Origin: Bacteroidales bacterium
GTDB lineage: Bacteria; Bacteroidota; Bacteroidia; Bacteroidales; UBA932
Assembly: GCA_016281015.1 (NCBI GenBank)
Contig: JAEEHS010000013.1
Span: 1 to 64,000, forward strand
Length of the DNA: 64,000 nt
Direction of reading: 5' to 3'
Part shown: positions 8,641-17,854 of the stretch, piece by piece
Layout of the letters: each line of letters opens with the position of its first letter
Numbering within the stretch: the first letter of the stretch is position 1
Notes under the pieces: generated by a model
What the model was told of the DNA's origin: nothing
The model's database searches: none
The model's input: the letters and a program-made list of their open reading frames with translations, nothing else
Made by a program: the position numbers and the translations under genes

Positions 8641-11600
8641 TTATTTCGCCCATTTACGGACCGGAGCGGCCGGACGAACCGGCGCAGATGCCTGAAGATA
8701 AGCTTCATGAGCAATCTGAATTCCCGTAGATTCTTGTCCTTCAGATGCGACCGCAACATTGCCTTGGTTCAACATCATCGGAGAGACAGCAGGGATACCG
8801 TCAGTAGCCGCCTTCTTGACTGCGGTGAATGGGAAGCGCGTAACGACTTCACCACTCATCAAAGTGCTCTCAGAGGCATCCGTTTCACCATAGAAACGGA
8901 AACGGGCGTAATTAATCGGATGAGATACCGCTTCCGTATCATCTCCTAATTTCGTTTTAAAAGAATAGGGAGAGAATGATGCGCTTCCATCCGCTAAAAT
9001 CTTACCGGCAGCCAAAGTGTAGTCACCTGTGAAATAGGTAGCTTTATTAACCGTATTCTCACCATCCGTTTGCGTATATTCAACATAAGCCAGCAGATAA
9101 GCGGAGAAAGTCTGCTCTTTCCCGGAGAATTTCACTCCCGTCGCACACGGCTTAACCGTATCTTTCTTGCCCCCCTTCAAGAGGATGCCACCGCTAGCAG
9201 CATCAAAAGTGGCATAACTGGAAAGCCATGTCTTCGAAGCGAAGCCATTATAACCTTTTATGATGTAGCTCTCATTTGCAACGTCTTCAGAAATCGTCAT
9301 GTCATAAGAGCTATCACCCGTCGTGACCGTCCATGTACCGATCCAAGCCTGATAAGGATCTTCACTGGAAGCCTTGATCAACTGGGCTCCCGGAAGCTTG
9401 GCGCTCACGGAATAACTGCCCCACGAAGTGGAACCAACAACTTGGAAGATGTAAGCAAAACCCTCAAGCGGTCCATAGGAGTCACTGGCGGCGGCAATAC
9501 CGATGGTACCATCTTTTAACAGATTCATCGTCATGATTAATGGATCCGTCATATACTTTTCATTGGAGTAGAATTTGCCCGAATTGTAATAAACAGCAAC
9601 GAGCTTATCTTCTACGGCCATCTCGGCACTATAATTCCACTGACCCAATGTCTGGTTGCTAATCGTGACGGAAGAAGTCGCCGCATCATAGACAGCCTCG
9701 GCAGCCACACCGCCATTCGGCGCAGTCATGCCGGTAATACCCTCTATGGTGTACGTCTTACCATTCTCTTTTTCTTTGATCGTCCAAATATCGTCGCGAC
9801 CTTCGCTATTCACGAAATGCCACTCGCCCAGATAATCCGCGTAACTGGCAGGGACGCGCTGATCTTCCTTCGTATACTCGCACACGGCATATTTCCCAGT
9901 AGGATTGCCAAATTCATCCACACCCACAGCAAACGCCACAAAATCTCCATATTCAGCAACACTTTTTGCGCCCAACTGACTGGAAACATTCTTTGCGTCA
10001 TCAGCAATCGTCTCATTATAATATGTCAAGAAACCCTGAATCAGATTGGACAAGCGCAGTATTTCTATTTGAGCCAGGACTTCGACCCCACCAACCGCAG
10101 TAGCCTCTTCTTTTGTATAGGCCTTCCAATTATAAGAAGCATACCAATCTGTGCAGCCGTCGGCAACTGACATATTGAACACATCATAACCGCCTGACAC
10201 GGAATCGAATGTCAGTGTCCAAGAAGGATTCAACTGGAAAACAACTTCCTCAATCTTATTAAGGATGAACTTGGTATATCCCGTAAAGTTCTGCTGGGCA
10301 TCATACTGATCCAGGTATCCATTGGTGTAGCCAGTAATTGTGACGATTTTGCCAACCAACGATGCCAAGTCAAAAGAAGCCAACGGTTTCTCCAAAACGA
10401 CAGGACCATTCTCCCCATTAACAACATACAATCCTTCTACCTCGCTCAAAACACCCGATGTAGAGGTATTGGTGTTCGGCAGAACAGTATGGTACATAAA
10501 GGCATACCACTTGAGGTCCGGAACAGCTTGTCCTTGCTGGCTCACTGTAACAGAAGCCGCCTCCACATAAACTACTCCAAGATTCTCATCGCTCTTCTTG
10601 ACGCCCGTGAATGCGACCTCATCACCAACAGCAAGCGCTACGTCGGTCTTGACATAGATGGCTGTATTTCCATCACCGACCAACGCACCTTCTTGAGAGG
10701 CAGCCAAGACGATGACTTTATTCGCCAGGACAGAAGTTTCATCCTTTAGAGCAGCGATAGATGCAAGATCCGTCACAACATCCGCAGCGGGCTGCTGGAG
10801 GATATCGTAGGCAGCAACAGTTTCTCCGGTCGAACGGTTCACAACCGATACCGTTGCAAAACGATAGGCACCGGTCGTGTTAGCAGCGACCTTGATTACC
10901 AAGTCGTCCGTATGCGTAGCTTTGGTCTTCGGCTCGACAGTAATCCAAGTCTCACCGCCATCGGAAATCACGGCGTCATATTCAACATTGGTCGTAACAG
11001 CCAGCGCAATAACGCCACCTTCCGCCAAAACCTGCTGGACGTCGGCGACGGCGGCCAGGACACCCTCTTCCAGGGTGATGGATTTGATGTTGGTCTTGCC
11101 CTTGTTATTGTCAGCATAGACAAACACCTTTCCGCTCGTCACATCCGTCGTCGAGATGATGATATAACCGCTCTTGTAATCCGTCTTGACAATCTTGGCG
11201 GAGATACCGGCCGTCGAACTGAGGACATCGACCGTAACATCCTCGCCGTCGACAACACCGGCGATGGAATAGGCCAGGCCAAGAGACTGGTTCTCTTTGA
11301 TACCGACACTGCCCAGGTCACCGTCATAACTAATCACCAGCTTGAAGGGCTTCTCCTTCGGGATGTCCAGTTTGGAGCCGTTGACGTTGATGCGGATGTA
11401 CTCCTCGGTCTCTTCTTCGACAAAGATGGAAGACTCGGTGTTGGACACCAGGCCTACGCGCTCGTAGCTGTTGCCACCGTCATAGGAGACATACCAGGAG
11501 CCGTCTTCAATCTTGAATTTCGGGGTAGCGGTAGGATCGCTGACAACCGGGATGTAATTTCCCTGTTCATCTTTCTGCTCCACGCCGTTGATGACCCAGA

Positions 11601-12168
11601 CCCAGCCGGTACCGGCAATGAATTTGATGCTGATGTCCGGAGTGGAACCGTCCTTACCGTCCGCTCCGTCCTTGCCGTTTTCACCATCCTTACCGTTTTC
11701 ACCGTCCTTGCCGTTTTCACCGTCTTTACCATTCTCTCCGTCCTTACCGTCAACGCCGTCTTTACCATTCTCACCATCTTTACCGTCCACACCGTCCTTA
11801 CCATTCTCTCCGTCCTTTCCGTCGACGCCGTCTTCACCTTTGTCACCCTTGTCACCTTTGTCACCCTTCTCACCGTTCTTGATCGTGGCCGTTTCCCCAT
11901 TGGAGAAGTTGATGGTCACGGTTCCCTCTTCTTCATTCTTGACGACAGATTTCACCGTCACGCCTTCCTGGACGGCCTTGACCAAGGCCTGGAGACCAGG
12001 AATCGTCTTTGTGTTGAGTTCCGTTACGGCCTGCTCCAATTTGTCGACCCGGCCCTCGATACCGTCAACCCGGCTGGAAAGGGCGTTGTAGTCGTCCTGC
12101 TTGGCGCAACCGACCGCGACTATCGCCACCAGCGATGTCACGAGGATAGTCCAAATGGATTTTCTCAT
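8641..12168 (-). CDS. Collagen-like repeat lipoprotein with BACON, OB-like and two GxW modules
   Basis: This 1175-residue protein has a lipobox AVGC (Cys21), a predicted coiled coil (about 28-70) and 25 Gly-X-Y triplets (residues 99-174, mostly GKD/GEN). A domain rich in Trp follows (WVWVINGVEQ, DGSWYVSYDGG), an arrangement seen in DUF4988/PL29-N-terminal-like proteins of Bacteroidales. A BACON-like domain spans about 390-460 and an OB-like domain about 465-640. GxW modules start at 776 (YADYLGEWHF) and 939 (YQAWIGTWTV). The coiled coil plus collagen-like stalk suggests a trimer that projects the C-terminal domains from the cell surface. It is the last gene of the SusC/SusD-led unit, 40 nt after the PorV-like gene. 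No catalytic motif was recognised. Confidence 0.85.
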   Translation of the reverse strand: MRKSIWTILVTSLVAIVAVGCAKQDDYNALSSRVDGIEGRVDKLEQAVTELNTKTIPGLQALVKAVQEGVTVKSVVKNEEEGTVTINFSNGETATIKNGEKGDKGDKGDKGEDGVDGKDGENGKDGVDGKDGENGKDGVDGKDGENGKDGENGKDGENGKDGENGKDGADGKDGSTPDISIKFIAGTGWVWVINGVEQKDEQGNYIPVVSDPTATPKFKIEDGSWYVSYDGGNSYERVGLVSNTESSIFVEEETEEYIRINVNGSKLDIPKEKPFKLVISYDGDLGSVGIKENQSLGLAYSIAGVVDGEDVTVDVLSSTAGISAKIVKTDYKSGYIIISTTDVTSGKVFVYADNNKGKTNIKSITLEEGVLAAVADVQQVLAEGGVIALAVTTNVEYDAVISDGGETWITVEPKTKATHTDDLVIKVAANTTGAYRFATVSVVNRSTGETVAAYDILQQPAADVVTDLASIAALKDETSVLANKVIVLAASQEGALVGDGNTAIYVKTDVALAVGDEVAFTGVKKSDENLGVVYVEAASVTVSQQGQAVPDLKWYAFMYHTVLPNTNTSTSGVLSEVEGLYVVNGENGPVVLEKPLASFDLASLVGKIVTITGYTNGYLDQYDAQQNFTGYTKFILNKIEEVVFQLNPSWTLTFDSVSGGYDVFNMSVADGCTDWYASYNWKAYTKEEATAVGGVEVLAQIEILRLSNLIQGFLTYYNETIADDAKNVSSQLGAKSVAEYGDFVAFAVGVDEFGNPTGKYAVCEYTKEDQRVPASYADYLGEWHFVNSEGRDDIWTIKEKENGKTYTIEGITGMTAPNGGVAAEAVYDAATSSVTISNQTLGQWNYSAEMAVEDKLVAVYYNSGKFYSNEKYMTDPLIMTMNLLKDGTIGIAAASDSYGPLEGFAYIFQVVGSTSWGSYSVSAKLPGAQLIKASSEDPYQAWIGTWTVTTGDSSYDMTISEDVANESYIIKGYNGFASKTWLSSYATFDAASGGILLKGGKKDTVKPCATGVKFSGKEQTFSAYLLAYVEYTQTDGENTVNKATYFTGDYTLAAGKILADGSASFSPYSFKTKLGDDTEAVSHPINYARFRFYGETDASESTLMSGEVVTRFPFTAVKKAATDGIPAVSPMMLNQGNVAVASEGQESTGIQIAHEAYLQASAPVRPAAPVRKWAK
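11647..11874 (-). repeat. Collagen-like Gly-X-Y coding repeat
   Basis: Twenty-five consecutive Gly-X-Y codon triplets include several near-identical 18-bp units encoding GKDGEN. Synonymous differences between units show they are not a fresh expansion, but the tract could vary in length between strains by slippage or recombination. Confidence 0.9.
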
Positions 12169-12208
12169 AGTTGTAAAAATTAATATTGTTTGTATTTAGT
12201 CATTTATC

Positions 12209-13126
12209 TTAAAAACGGTAACCCAATCCGGCACACAGTGTCCCGGAAAGTGTTTCGCTCAACAATACATAACTTACATCCAGCGTTACGCCGAACAGTT
12301 TCCCGCCAAGGCCGAGGGCCAGATGGGAAGGAAGGACGGCACGCGGAGAGCTGTAGCGGTAAGCGGCCCGGAAAAAAGCCATATCCCGGAAATCGTAGCG
12401 GGCAGAAAGCGTCCCGCTGTAATTGCCGCTGAAATAATAATCTCCATCCAGGGCCAGCAGCAGGTGATGGTCCTCTCCAAAGGAAAGACCATTGTAATCC
12501 GCCGCCACTTTCACCGATGTCGGAAGAGCGGAACTGCCGCTTTCCGATTTAACTTTCCCGCCGAAATCCGCCAGGCCAGCCGATACATTGAAACCCTTCC
12601 CACGATAGAGGCCCATCAAGGAAATGGACATGCCGCTGACCGTATAATCGGTAAACAGTTTCTGGGAAACATAGCGCACACTGGCGCCCACCGATACCGC
12701 CTGGGAGAAAGGAATCGCGACAGCCCCGCCTACGATCATGTCGGTGGGGGTGAAGGGGCCGTCTCCCAAATCGTAGGAAGCATTCCGCTGATGGCAATAG
12801 CCAGCCGATACGGCGAGTTTTCCCAGTTTGACAGCGGCTCCGGCCGCCAGGCTCTGGCTCTTGGAGAAAGCCGGCGTCAGCAGGCCGTATGAAACCGCCG
12901 CATCCACCTTCGAGATCGCAAAGGGCATGATGGCCGGATTGTCAAAGGTAGCAAAAGCCGCACTGCGCGTAAGGACGGATGCGCCGCCTCCGGCCATACC
13001 GGCCACCGCCGGATCACGCGGAAGGCGCAACAGGCCAAAAGCCTCGTTGGCCTCAACCACTTCCTGGGCCCAGGCAGAGGTCAAAGTCCCGAAAAACAGC
13101 ACGGTATGCAGCAACAACTTTCTCAT
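12209..13126 (-). CDS. PorV/PorQ-family outer-membrane protein
   Basis: The 305-residue protein has a signal peptide ending at AWA-Q and the PorV/PorQ family opening LPRDPAVAGMAGGGAS with a following NPA-type motif (FDNPAIMPF). The rest alternates hydrophobic beta strands and ends in Phe (GLGYRF), typical of outer-membrane barrels. PorV proteins shuttle type IX secretion cargo to the surface attachment complex. The neighbouring S8 protease carries a T9SS-like tail, so this copy may be a partner for it. The ATG at 13126 is preferred over a GTG at 13132 that overlaps the protease stop (TAGTG). Confidence 0.8.
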   Translation of the reverse strand: MRKLLLHTVLFFGTLTSAWAQEVVEANEAFGLLRLPRDPAVAGMAGGGASVLTRSAAFATFDNPAIMPFAISKVDAAVSYGLLTPAFSKSQSLAAGAAVKLGKLAVSAGYCHQRNASYDLGDGPFTPTDMIVGGAVAIPFSQAVSVGASVRYVSQKLFTDYTVSGMSISLMGLYRGKGFNVSAGLADFGGKVKSESGSSALPTSVKVAADYNGLSFGEDHHLLLALDGDYYFSGNYSGTLSARYDFRDMAFFRAAYRYSSPRAVLPSHLALGLGGKLFGVTLDVSYVLLSETLSGTLCAGLGYRF

Positions 13127-13131
13127 GCGCA

Positions 13132-15729
13132 CTATCTCTTCAATATCGTATAGTTGTAGGTGTTGCCGCTATAGCTGACAACTACCTGATAAACGCCGGG
13201 CGCCATGGCGCTGACATCCAGCTGCATGGGCGAGAACACGCTGCAAAGGGCGGTCTTGTCGAACACGACAGCCCCCGTGGAAGAAAGAATCCGGACGGAA
13301 GTCTCGGTGTCTTCCACACTGCCCATAATCGTCAGCGTCTTGGTCACGACCCGGCCTTCCTTGAAGGTGACCGGTTCGTCGGCGGAGCGGACGACAATCG
13401 GGATGTCTACCTGAACCTGTTCGCCGCCACGGTCAGACACCGTCACGCGCAGTCTTCCGACACCCGTGGAAACAGCCTTGACGGTCACGGTGCTTTCCTC
13501 GACACGCGCCTCGGCGAACGCATCTGCCATATAAATCTTGTAATCCAGATTCTCTCCGTCTTCGTCCGTGAAATAGGGTGCCAGGTCGAAGGAGGTGGTC
13601 TGCCCGATCACCGGCAGGATGATGGCAGAAAAGTCCTTCACCTGTACAGGCGGGACATTTTTGAGGACCGTGTAGCGGAAGTTATGGGTAACAGACGCGC
13701 CGATATCATCCCGAGCCATGATCGCGGCATTGAACTCAGCCGGTCCATGGACCAGCTGGCACATCAAGGTAAAATGATACAGGCCATCCGCATCTGCAGC
13801 GAACTGTCCGCGTCCATTGGTCTCAAAGGAGACCGTCACAGGATCACCGTCCGGATCCTCGACGCGGAAGAGGATATCCACATCCTCGAAATAGCGGAAC
13901 TGGAAGTTCCCCTGATAATCCACAACCGAAACCGTCGGTTTGTGGTTTTCATTGGTTTTGACGGAGATAATCTTGGACAGTTCCGACCAGGAGCGTTCAT
14001 AGCTGAACGCAGCAATCGCCGTATAGTACGTTGTGTTGGGCTGGAGCCCCGTCAGGAGCAGGGAAACCTCTTTTCCCTGGTCCTCCAGACTGACAATCGT
14101 CTGGGCGGTCTTGAGCTCACTGGACGGCTGCATCAGGTCCACATTGCGGACCATCGCTTCAGTCAATCCTCCCAAGGCCATGTAGCCGTATGCATCCGTC
14201 GCCTTGAAACTGAGTTTCAGATTGTGACCGACCGGCTCAACGGTGAAATCCTCGATGGGATCAGGAATCTTTCCACCACCGGACATAAAGGCACCCAGGG
14301 CATCCACCAGCGGTCCGACCGGTGTCGAACCGGACGAAAGACCGATATCCCTTGCACCATCCATAATCCGGGTCCTCAGCGCTTCGGCCGTAAAGCCCGG
14401 CCCGCCGAAATAAGACAGGACCAGCGCCGCCACACCGGACACATGCGGGCAGGCCATGGAGGTTCCGCTGGTCGTCGCATATTTTCCTTCCGGATAGGTG
14501 CTGATAATATTGTAACCGGGAGCGCAAACATCCACCCAGTCTCCAAAGTCGGAGAAAGAGGCCCGCTTGCCGGACTTGGTGATGGCGCCGACGGCGATAC
14601 AGGGTTCATAATTGGCAGGAGGGCCGTACTGGATATTCTCATTGCCCGCAGCGAACACGACCAGTCCGCCCTTCATCGGGGAGTCTTTGCGCTGGACGGT
14701 CCCGTTGGTATTCGGCTCACAGCCTGCATTCAGGACAAAATAATCGATGGCCTTGGCAATGGCGGAGTTGTTGATGTGCTCATAATAATACTTGTAGTAA
14801 CTGAGTTCATCCTCATCTACCTTTCCATTGTCATTCCGGTCGAAATTGTAGCCCCAGCTATTCTGGGAAATGACGGCGCCCTTGTCGGCCGCATCGACCA
14901 TGGCCTGCTCGAACCCATTGCTGACCGAGGATTCTCCGATGGTTTGGAATACCTGAAGGGAAAGAAGGCTCACACCCCGCTTTCCGCGGAGATAGTCGCC
15001 ACCGGCGATTCCGGCCACACCGATCCCATTGTTTCCGACAGCGGCAATCGTTCCGGCCACATGCGTTCCATGGGTATGCGGGACAATGCCGCCGCTGCGG
15101 ACATAATTCTGATGGCCGCTTTCCAGGCAGTTCCAGGCCAGGTCCGGATGGTCGAGCTGGATACCTCCGTCAATAACAGCGACGACCACATCGGGGTTGC
15201 CGGTCGTGTAGCGGTTCCAAACCTCCGTCACATTCACATCGTAACCATAGGTAGGATTGTACACGCCCCACAGGTCACCCCAATACTTGTCGTTGGTCAT
15301 GAGTTTGGCCGGAATTTCCGGCTGGACAAATTCGACGCCGGGGACGGCGGACAAATCATCCATCGCCTTGGTCATCGGAACGCCGGAACGGTATTTCACT
15401 TTATACCATTTGTGCAGTCCGGCCATCCGGTGACCCGGTTCGAATGCTCCGGCATCCGGGAAGACCCGCTCCATCGACGCGACGTCCAGCATCGACAGCG
15501 CTTCATTCAGCGGTGCCGACTTGGTCTCGACGCTGCCCGATGAAAGCTGGTCCTCGATCAGCGCAATCATCTCATCGGAGAAACAGACCTTCACGAACTC
15601 ATCGGGCGTCACCGCAGGGGACTCCGTCTCGATGACGGACTCCCCTGTGGAGACTTCCGTTTCCTTCTCGCAGCCGGCAAGCAGCGCGAGAGGAAGCAGC
15701 GCCCAAACATATATCAGACTTCTTCTCAC
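13132..15729 (-). CDS. S8 subtilisin-like serine protease with lipobox and T9SS-type C-terminal tail
   Basis: The 865-residue protein starts with GTG overlapping the previous stop (GTGA). It has a lipoprotein signal (LAGC, Cys20), a propeptide-like region (about 45-150) and a subtilisin domain with D187 (AVIDGG), H220 (HGTHVAG), oxyanion N363 (AAGNEN) and S424 (SGTSMACPHVSG). A complete EF-hand-type loop DRNDNGKVDEDE (297-308) sits inside the catalytic domain. Fn3/cadherin-like domains follow. The last ~70 residues (SVRILSSTGAVVFD ... MAPGVYQVVV ... NYTILKR) resemble the Por_Secre_tail sorting domain. It probably degrades proteins at the cell surface and feeds the SusC/SusD pair. A lipobox together with a T9SS tail is unusual. 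Confidence 0.9.
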   Translation of the reverse strand: MRRSLIYVWALLPLALLAGCEKETEVSTGESVIETESPAVTPDEFVKVCFSDEMIALIEDQLSSGSVETKSAPLNEALSMLDVASMERVFPDAGAFEPGHRMAGLHKWYKVKYRSGVPMTKAMDDLSAVPGVEFVQPEIPAKLMTNDKYWGDLWGVYNPTYGYDVNVTEVWNRYTTGNPDVVVAVIDGGIQLDHPDLAWNCLESGHQNYVRSGGIVPHTHGTHVAGTIAAVGNNGIGVAGIAGGDYLRGKRGVSLLSLQVFQTIGESSVSNGFEQAMVDAADKGAVISQNSWGYNFDRNDNGKVDEDELSYYKYYYEHINNSAIAKAIDYFVLNAGCEPNTNGTVQRKDSPMKGGLVVFAAGNENIQYGPPANYEPCIAVGAITKSGKRASFSDFGDWVDVCAPGYNIISTYPEGKYATTSGTSMACPHVSGVAALVLSYFGGPGFTAEALRTRIMDGARDIGLSSGSTPVGPLVDALGAFMSGGGKIPDPIEDFTVEPVGHNLKLSFKATDAYGYMALGGLTEAMVRNVDLMQPSSELKTAQTIVSLEDQGKEVSLLLTGLQPNTTYYTAIAAFSYERSWSELSKIISVKTNENHKPTVSVVDYQGNFQFRYFEDVDILFRVEDPDGDPVTVSFETNGRGQFAADADGLYHFTLMCQLVHGPAEFNAAIMARDDIGASVTHNFRYTVLKNVPPVQVKDFSAIILPVIGQTTSFDLAPYFTDEDGENLDYKIYMADAFAEARVEESTVTVKAVSTGVGRLRVTVSDRGGEQVQVDIPIVVRSADEPVTFKEGRVVTKTLTIMGSVEDTETSVRILSSTGAVVFDKTALCSVFSPMQLDVSAMAPGVYQVVVSYSGNTYNYTILKR

Positions 15730-17852
15730 TTTTTCTTCCAGAGTACCTGTTTTCCGCCGATGGGACGGAAGACCTCATACTGTACACCCGTTGCCAGGTC
15801 CACACCAGGAGAAGATGTCACCAGAGACAAGGACGACGTTCCCGCCTTGGACATGGTGGTCGGCATATTAATGGATGTCGGATCCGACGACGCATAATAG
15901 AATTTCCCTTCCGCATCATCGTATGCCAGGATCTCCATGGTGACAATGTGCTCGTTGTATGACTGGCCGGAGTAGGTAGCCGTAAAACGGGCTCCCTCCA
16001 CCGTCGCCGAGGTACCGGCTGCATTCAATGTCGCCGTCGCCAGCCAACCATCATTGGCCGGATCTCCTTCGACAATGTATCCGTCGCCATCGTCATCAAT
16101 GCCATATAAGGACACAGTACGTCCGGCAGCATCCTGTGCGATGTCCTGGAAGAAGAATTCCATATTGCCATCCGCATAGCGGGTCACGATGTCATATCCT
16201 TCCTCAATCCCGGAAACCGTATAGGTAGAACCGGCCACCTTCTGGCTGATCTTCACCGTCTTTCCGGCAAGGCTCCAGGAGCCGATCCAGGCTTCGTAGC
16301 CGGAGGTGCTGCCACCACCGCCACCGTTTCCGCCGTCGCCGCCATTACCGCCGCCACCATTCCCGCCGGAACCTTCGCCCTGGGAGGTCTGGATGGCCGT
16401 GAACGGGAAGGTGGAAGGAGTCGAACGGTTGAAGGTCCAGCCGGAATTATCTTCCTTCCCATAGTATTCCATGGCAATGATTTGATAGGTATTTCCATCG
16501 GAGAGTTTCACCTCGCCGGCAGAAGAAACCGTCATCTTGCCCGCCTCGCTGATCACCGCCTTCGCCACATTGTAGGAACCTCTGACAAAGACATTGGAAC
16601 CGGAACGATCGACAAGGCCGCCAAAATACATGTCCACCGTGTGCGAGGTGCCGCTGTTGGTGAAAGTATACTGGCCAAGAGGTCCCTGCCCCTTGAGGGT
16701 CATGCTGTTGTCCGACTCATTGAAGATTGCTTCAATCGGGAAATCCTGCTGCAGGCTCTCGATGCCGCTGATGGTATAGGTCTGATTCGGAACCTTTTCG
16801 GTAATGGTCCAGGTATCCTCCTTGTCTCCACGACTGACCGACCAGGTGCCCAGGAAGCGCTCGTACGGAGACATGGTCTTCGTCACATTGAAGGTCGCAA
16901 CAGCATAGGTGTAACTGAGTTCCGCACTCGGTTTCACACCGATGGCATAAACCAGGTAACTGCCTACGGCGAGTTTCCCGACCTTCTCCTTGGCGCTGTC
17001 CGTATAGGTCTTCGGTGACTCCTTGGACCACTGGAAGGCGTTCTTGTTGAGGTAGGTGTACTGGTCGCCGCCAGCCGCCTGGAATTCAGCGGCCGGGATA
17101 ACCTTGATGAAGTAGGAACCGGCATCCGTCCCGTTGACCTCGACGCCGACCACATCATCCGTCGCATCAGACTCGTCCAGATAATACTTCGGCGTCCATG
17201 CCTTTTCGACGACGAATTCCTGCGGCTCGGGATCGCCCGGATTGATACCGCTCGGATTGGCCTCCTGGCGGATACGGATGACGCGGACATCTTCTCCGCT
17301 GGTGAAAGTGACCGTTCCTTCGCGCTCGACATTGTAAAGATTCTTGGCCACGGTAATGGCAAGGGTCTTCGCCTCGTCGTCCACTTCGGCAGAAATCCAC
17401 TTTCCGTCGACATCCACCTGGACATAGCCTTCCTTGTTGTGTTTGAGGGTCACATCGCCTCCGGCAGAAGGGAACACATACTCGTCATTCCAAATCAATT
17501 CGCTGGTAATGCCGAACTGCTGCGCGACAACGGTAGCGGCCTGTTCGCCGGAGACCAGCGTCACGACTGAGTAACGGGACTCGATATCCACATTCTCCTC
17601 GGCCACCAATGTCACCTGATTCCCGGAGACCGAAATGGTCAGCCAGGGATTCTGGGACGACGCCAGCAGGTCTTTTCCCGTTGATTTGACAACGATGGAG
17701 CCAACGCCGCCGGGAGCCTGGAAAATAACGTCCTTGGACACGATTTCCAAAGCCGGTTCGGCCGCATAATTGGAGCCCGGGTCGAGCGGCTCACGCCGGC
17801 AGGAAACCAGCGCGAGGACCGTCAGGACCATCATTATAATCGACTTTTTCAT
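15726..17852 (-). CDS. BACON-domain lipoprotein with two GxW modules
   Basis: The 708-residue protein has a lipobox LVSC (Cys18) and two tandem BACON-like domains (about 30-115 and 118-197, each ending in a QQF/RQE strand). An Fn3-like domain (about 210-325) and GxW modules beginning at 330 (YERFLGTWSV) and 519 (YEAWIGSWSL) follow. The two modules are separated by a Gly-rich flexible linker (492-518). BACON domains in gut Bacteroidota are usually surface binding domains. It starts 2 nt after the DUF4302 gene and overlaps the protease start, so it is firmly part of the operon. Probable surface binding protein, ligand unknown. Confidence 0.85.
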   Translation of the reverse strand: MKKSIIMMVLTVLALVSCRREPLDPGSNYAAEPALEIVSKDVIFQAPGGVGSIVVKSTGKDLLASSQNPWLTISVSGNQVTLVAEENVDIESRYSVVTLVSGEQAATVVAQQFGITSELIWNDEYVFPSAGGDVTLKHNKEGYVQVDVDGKWISAEVDDEAKTLAITVAKNLYNVEREGTVTFTSGEDVRVIRIRQEANPSGINPGDPEPQEFVVEKAWTPKYYLDESDATDDVVGVEVNGTDAGSYFIKVIPAAEFQAAGGDQYTYLNKNAFQWSKESPKTYTDSAKEKVGKLAVGSYLVYAIGVKPSAELSYTYAVATFNVTKTMSPYERFLGTWSVSRGDKEDTWTITEKVPNQTYTISGIESLQQDFPIEAIFNESDNSMTLKGQGPLGQYTFTNSGTSHTVDMYFGGLVDRSGSNVFVRGSYNVAKAVISEAGKMTVSSAGEVKLSDGNTYQIIAMEYYGKEDNSGWTFNRSTPSTFPFTAIQTSQGEGSGGNGGGGNGGDGGNGGGGGSTSGYEAWIGSWSLAGKTVKISQKVAGSTYTVSGIEEGYDIVTRYADGNMEFFFQDIAQDAAGRTVSLYGIDDDGDGYIVEGDPANDGWLATATLNAAGTSATVEGARFTATYSGQSYNEHIVTMEILAYDDAEGKFYYASSDPTSINMPTTMSKAGTSSLSLVTSSPGVDLATGVQYEVFRPIGGKQVLWKKK

Positions 17853-17854
17853 AT

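Noticed and set aside
11588..12183. Repeat tract that might look like a CRISPR or minisatellite
   Set aside because: The repeat keeps a three-base frame and encodes Gly-X-Y triplets; there are no unique spacers.
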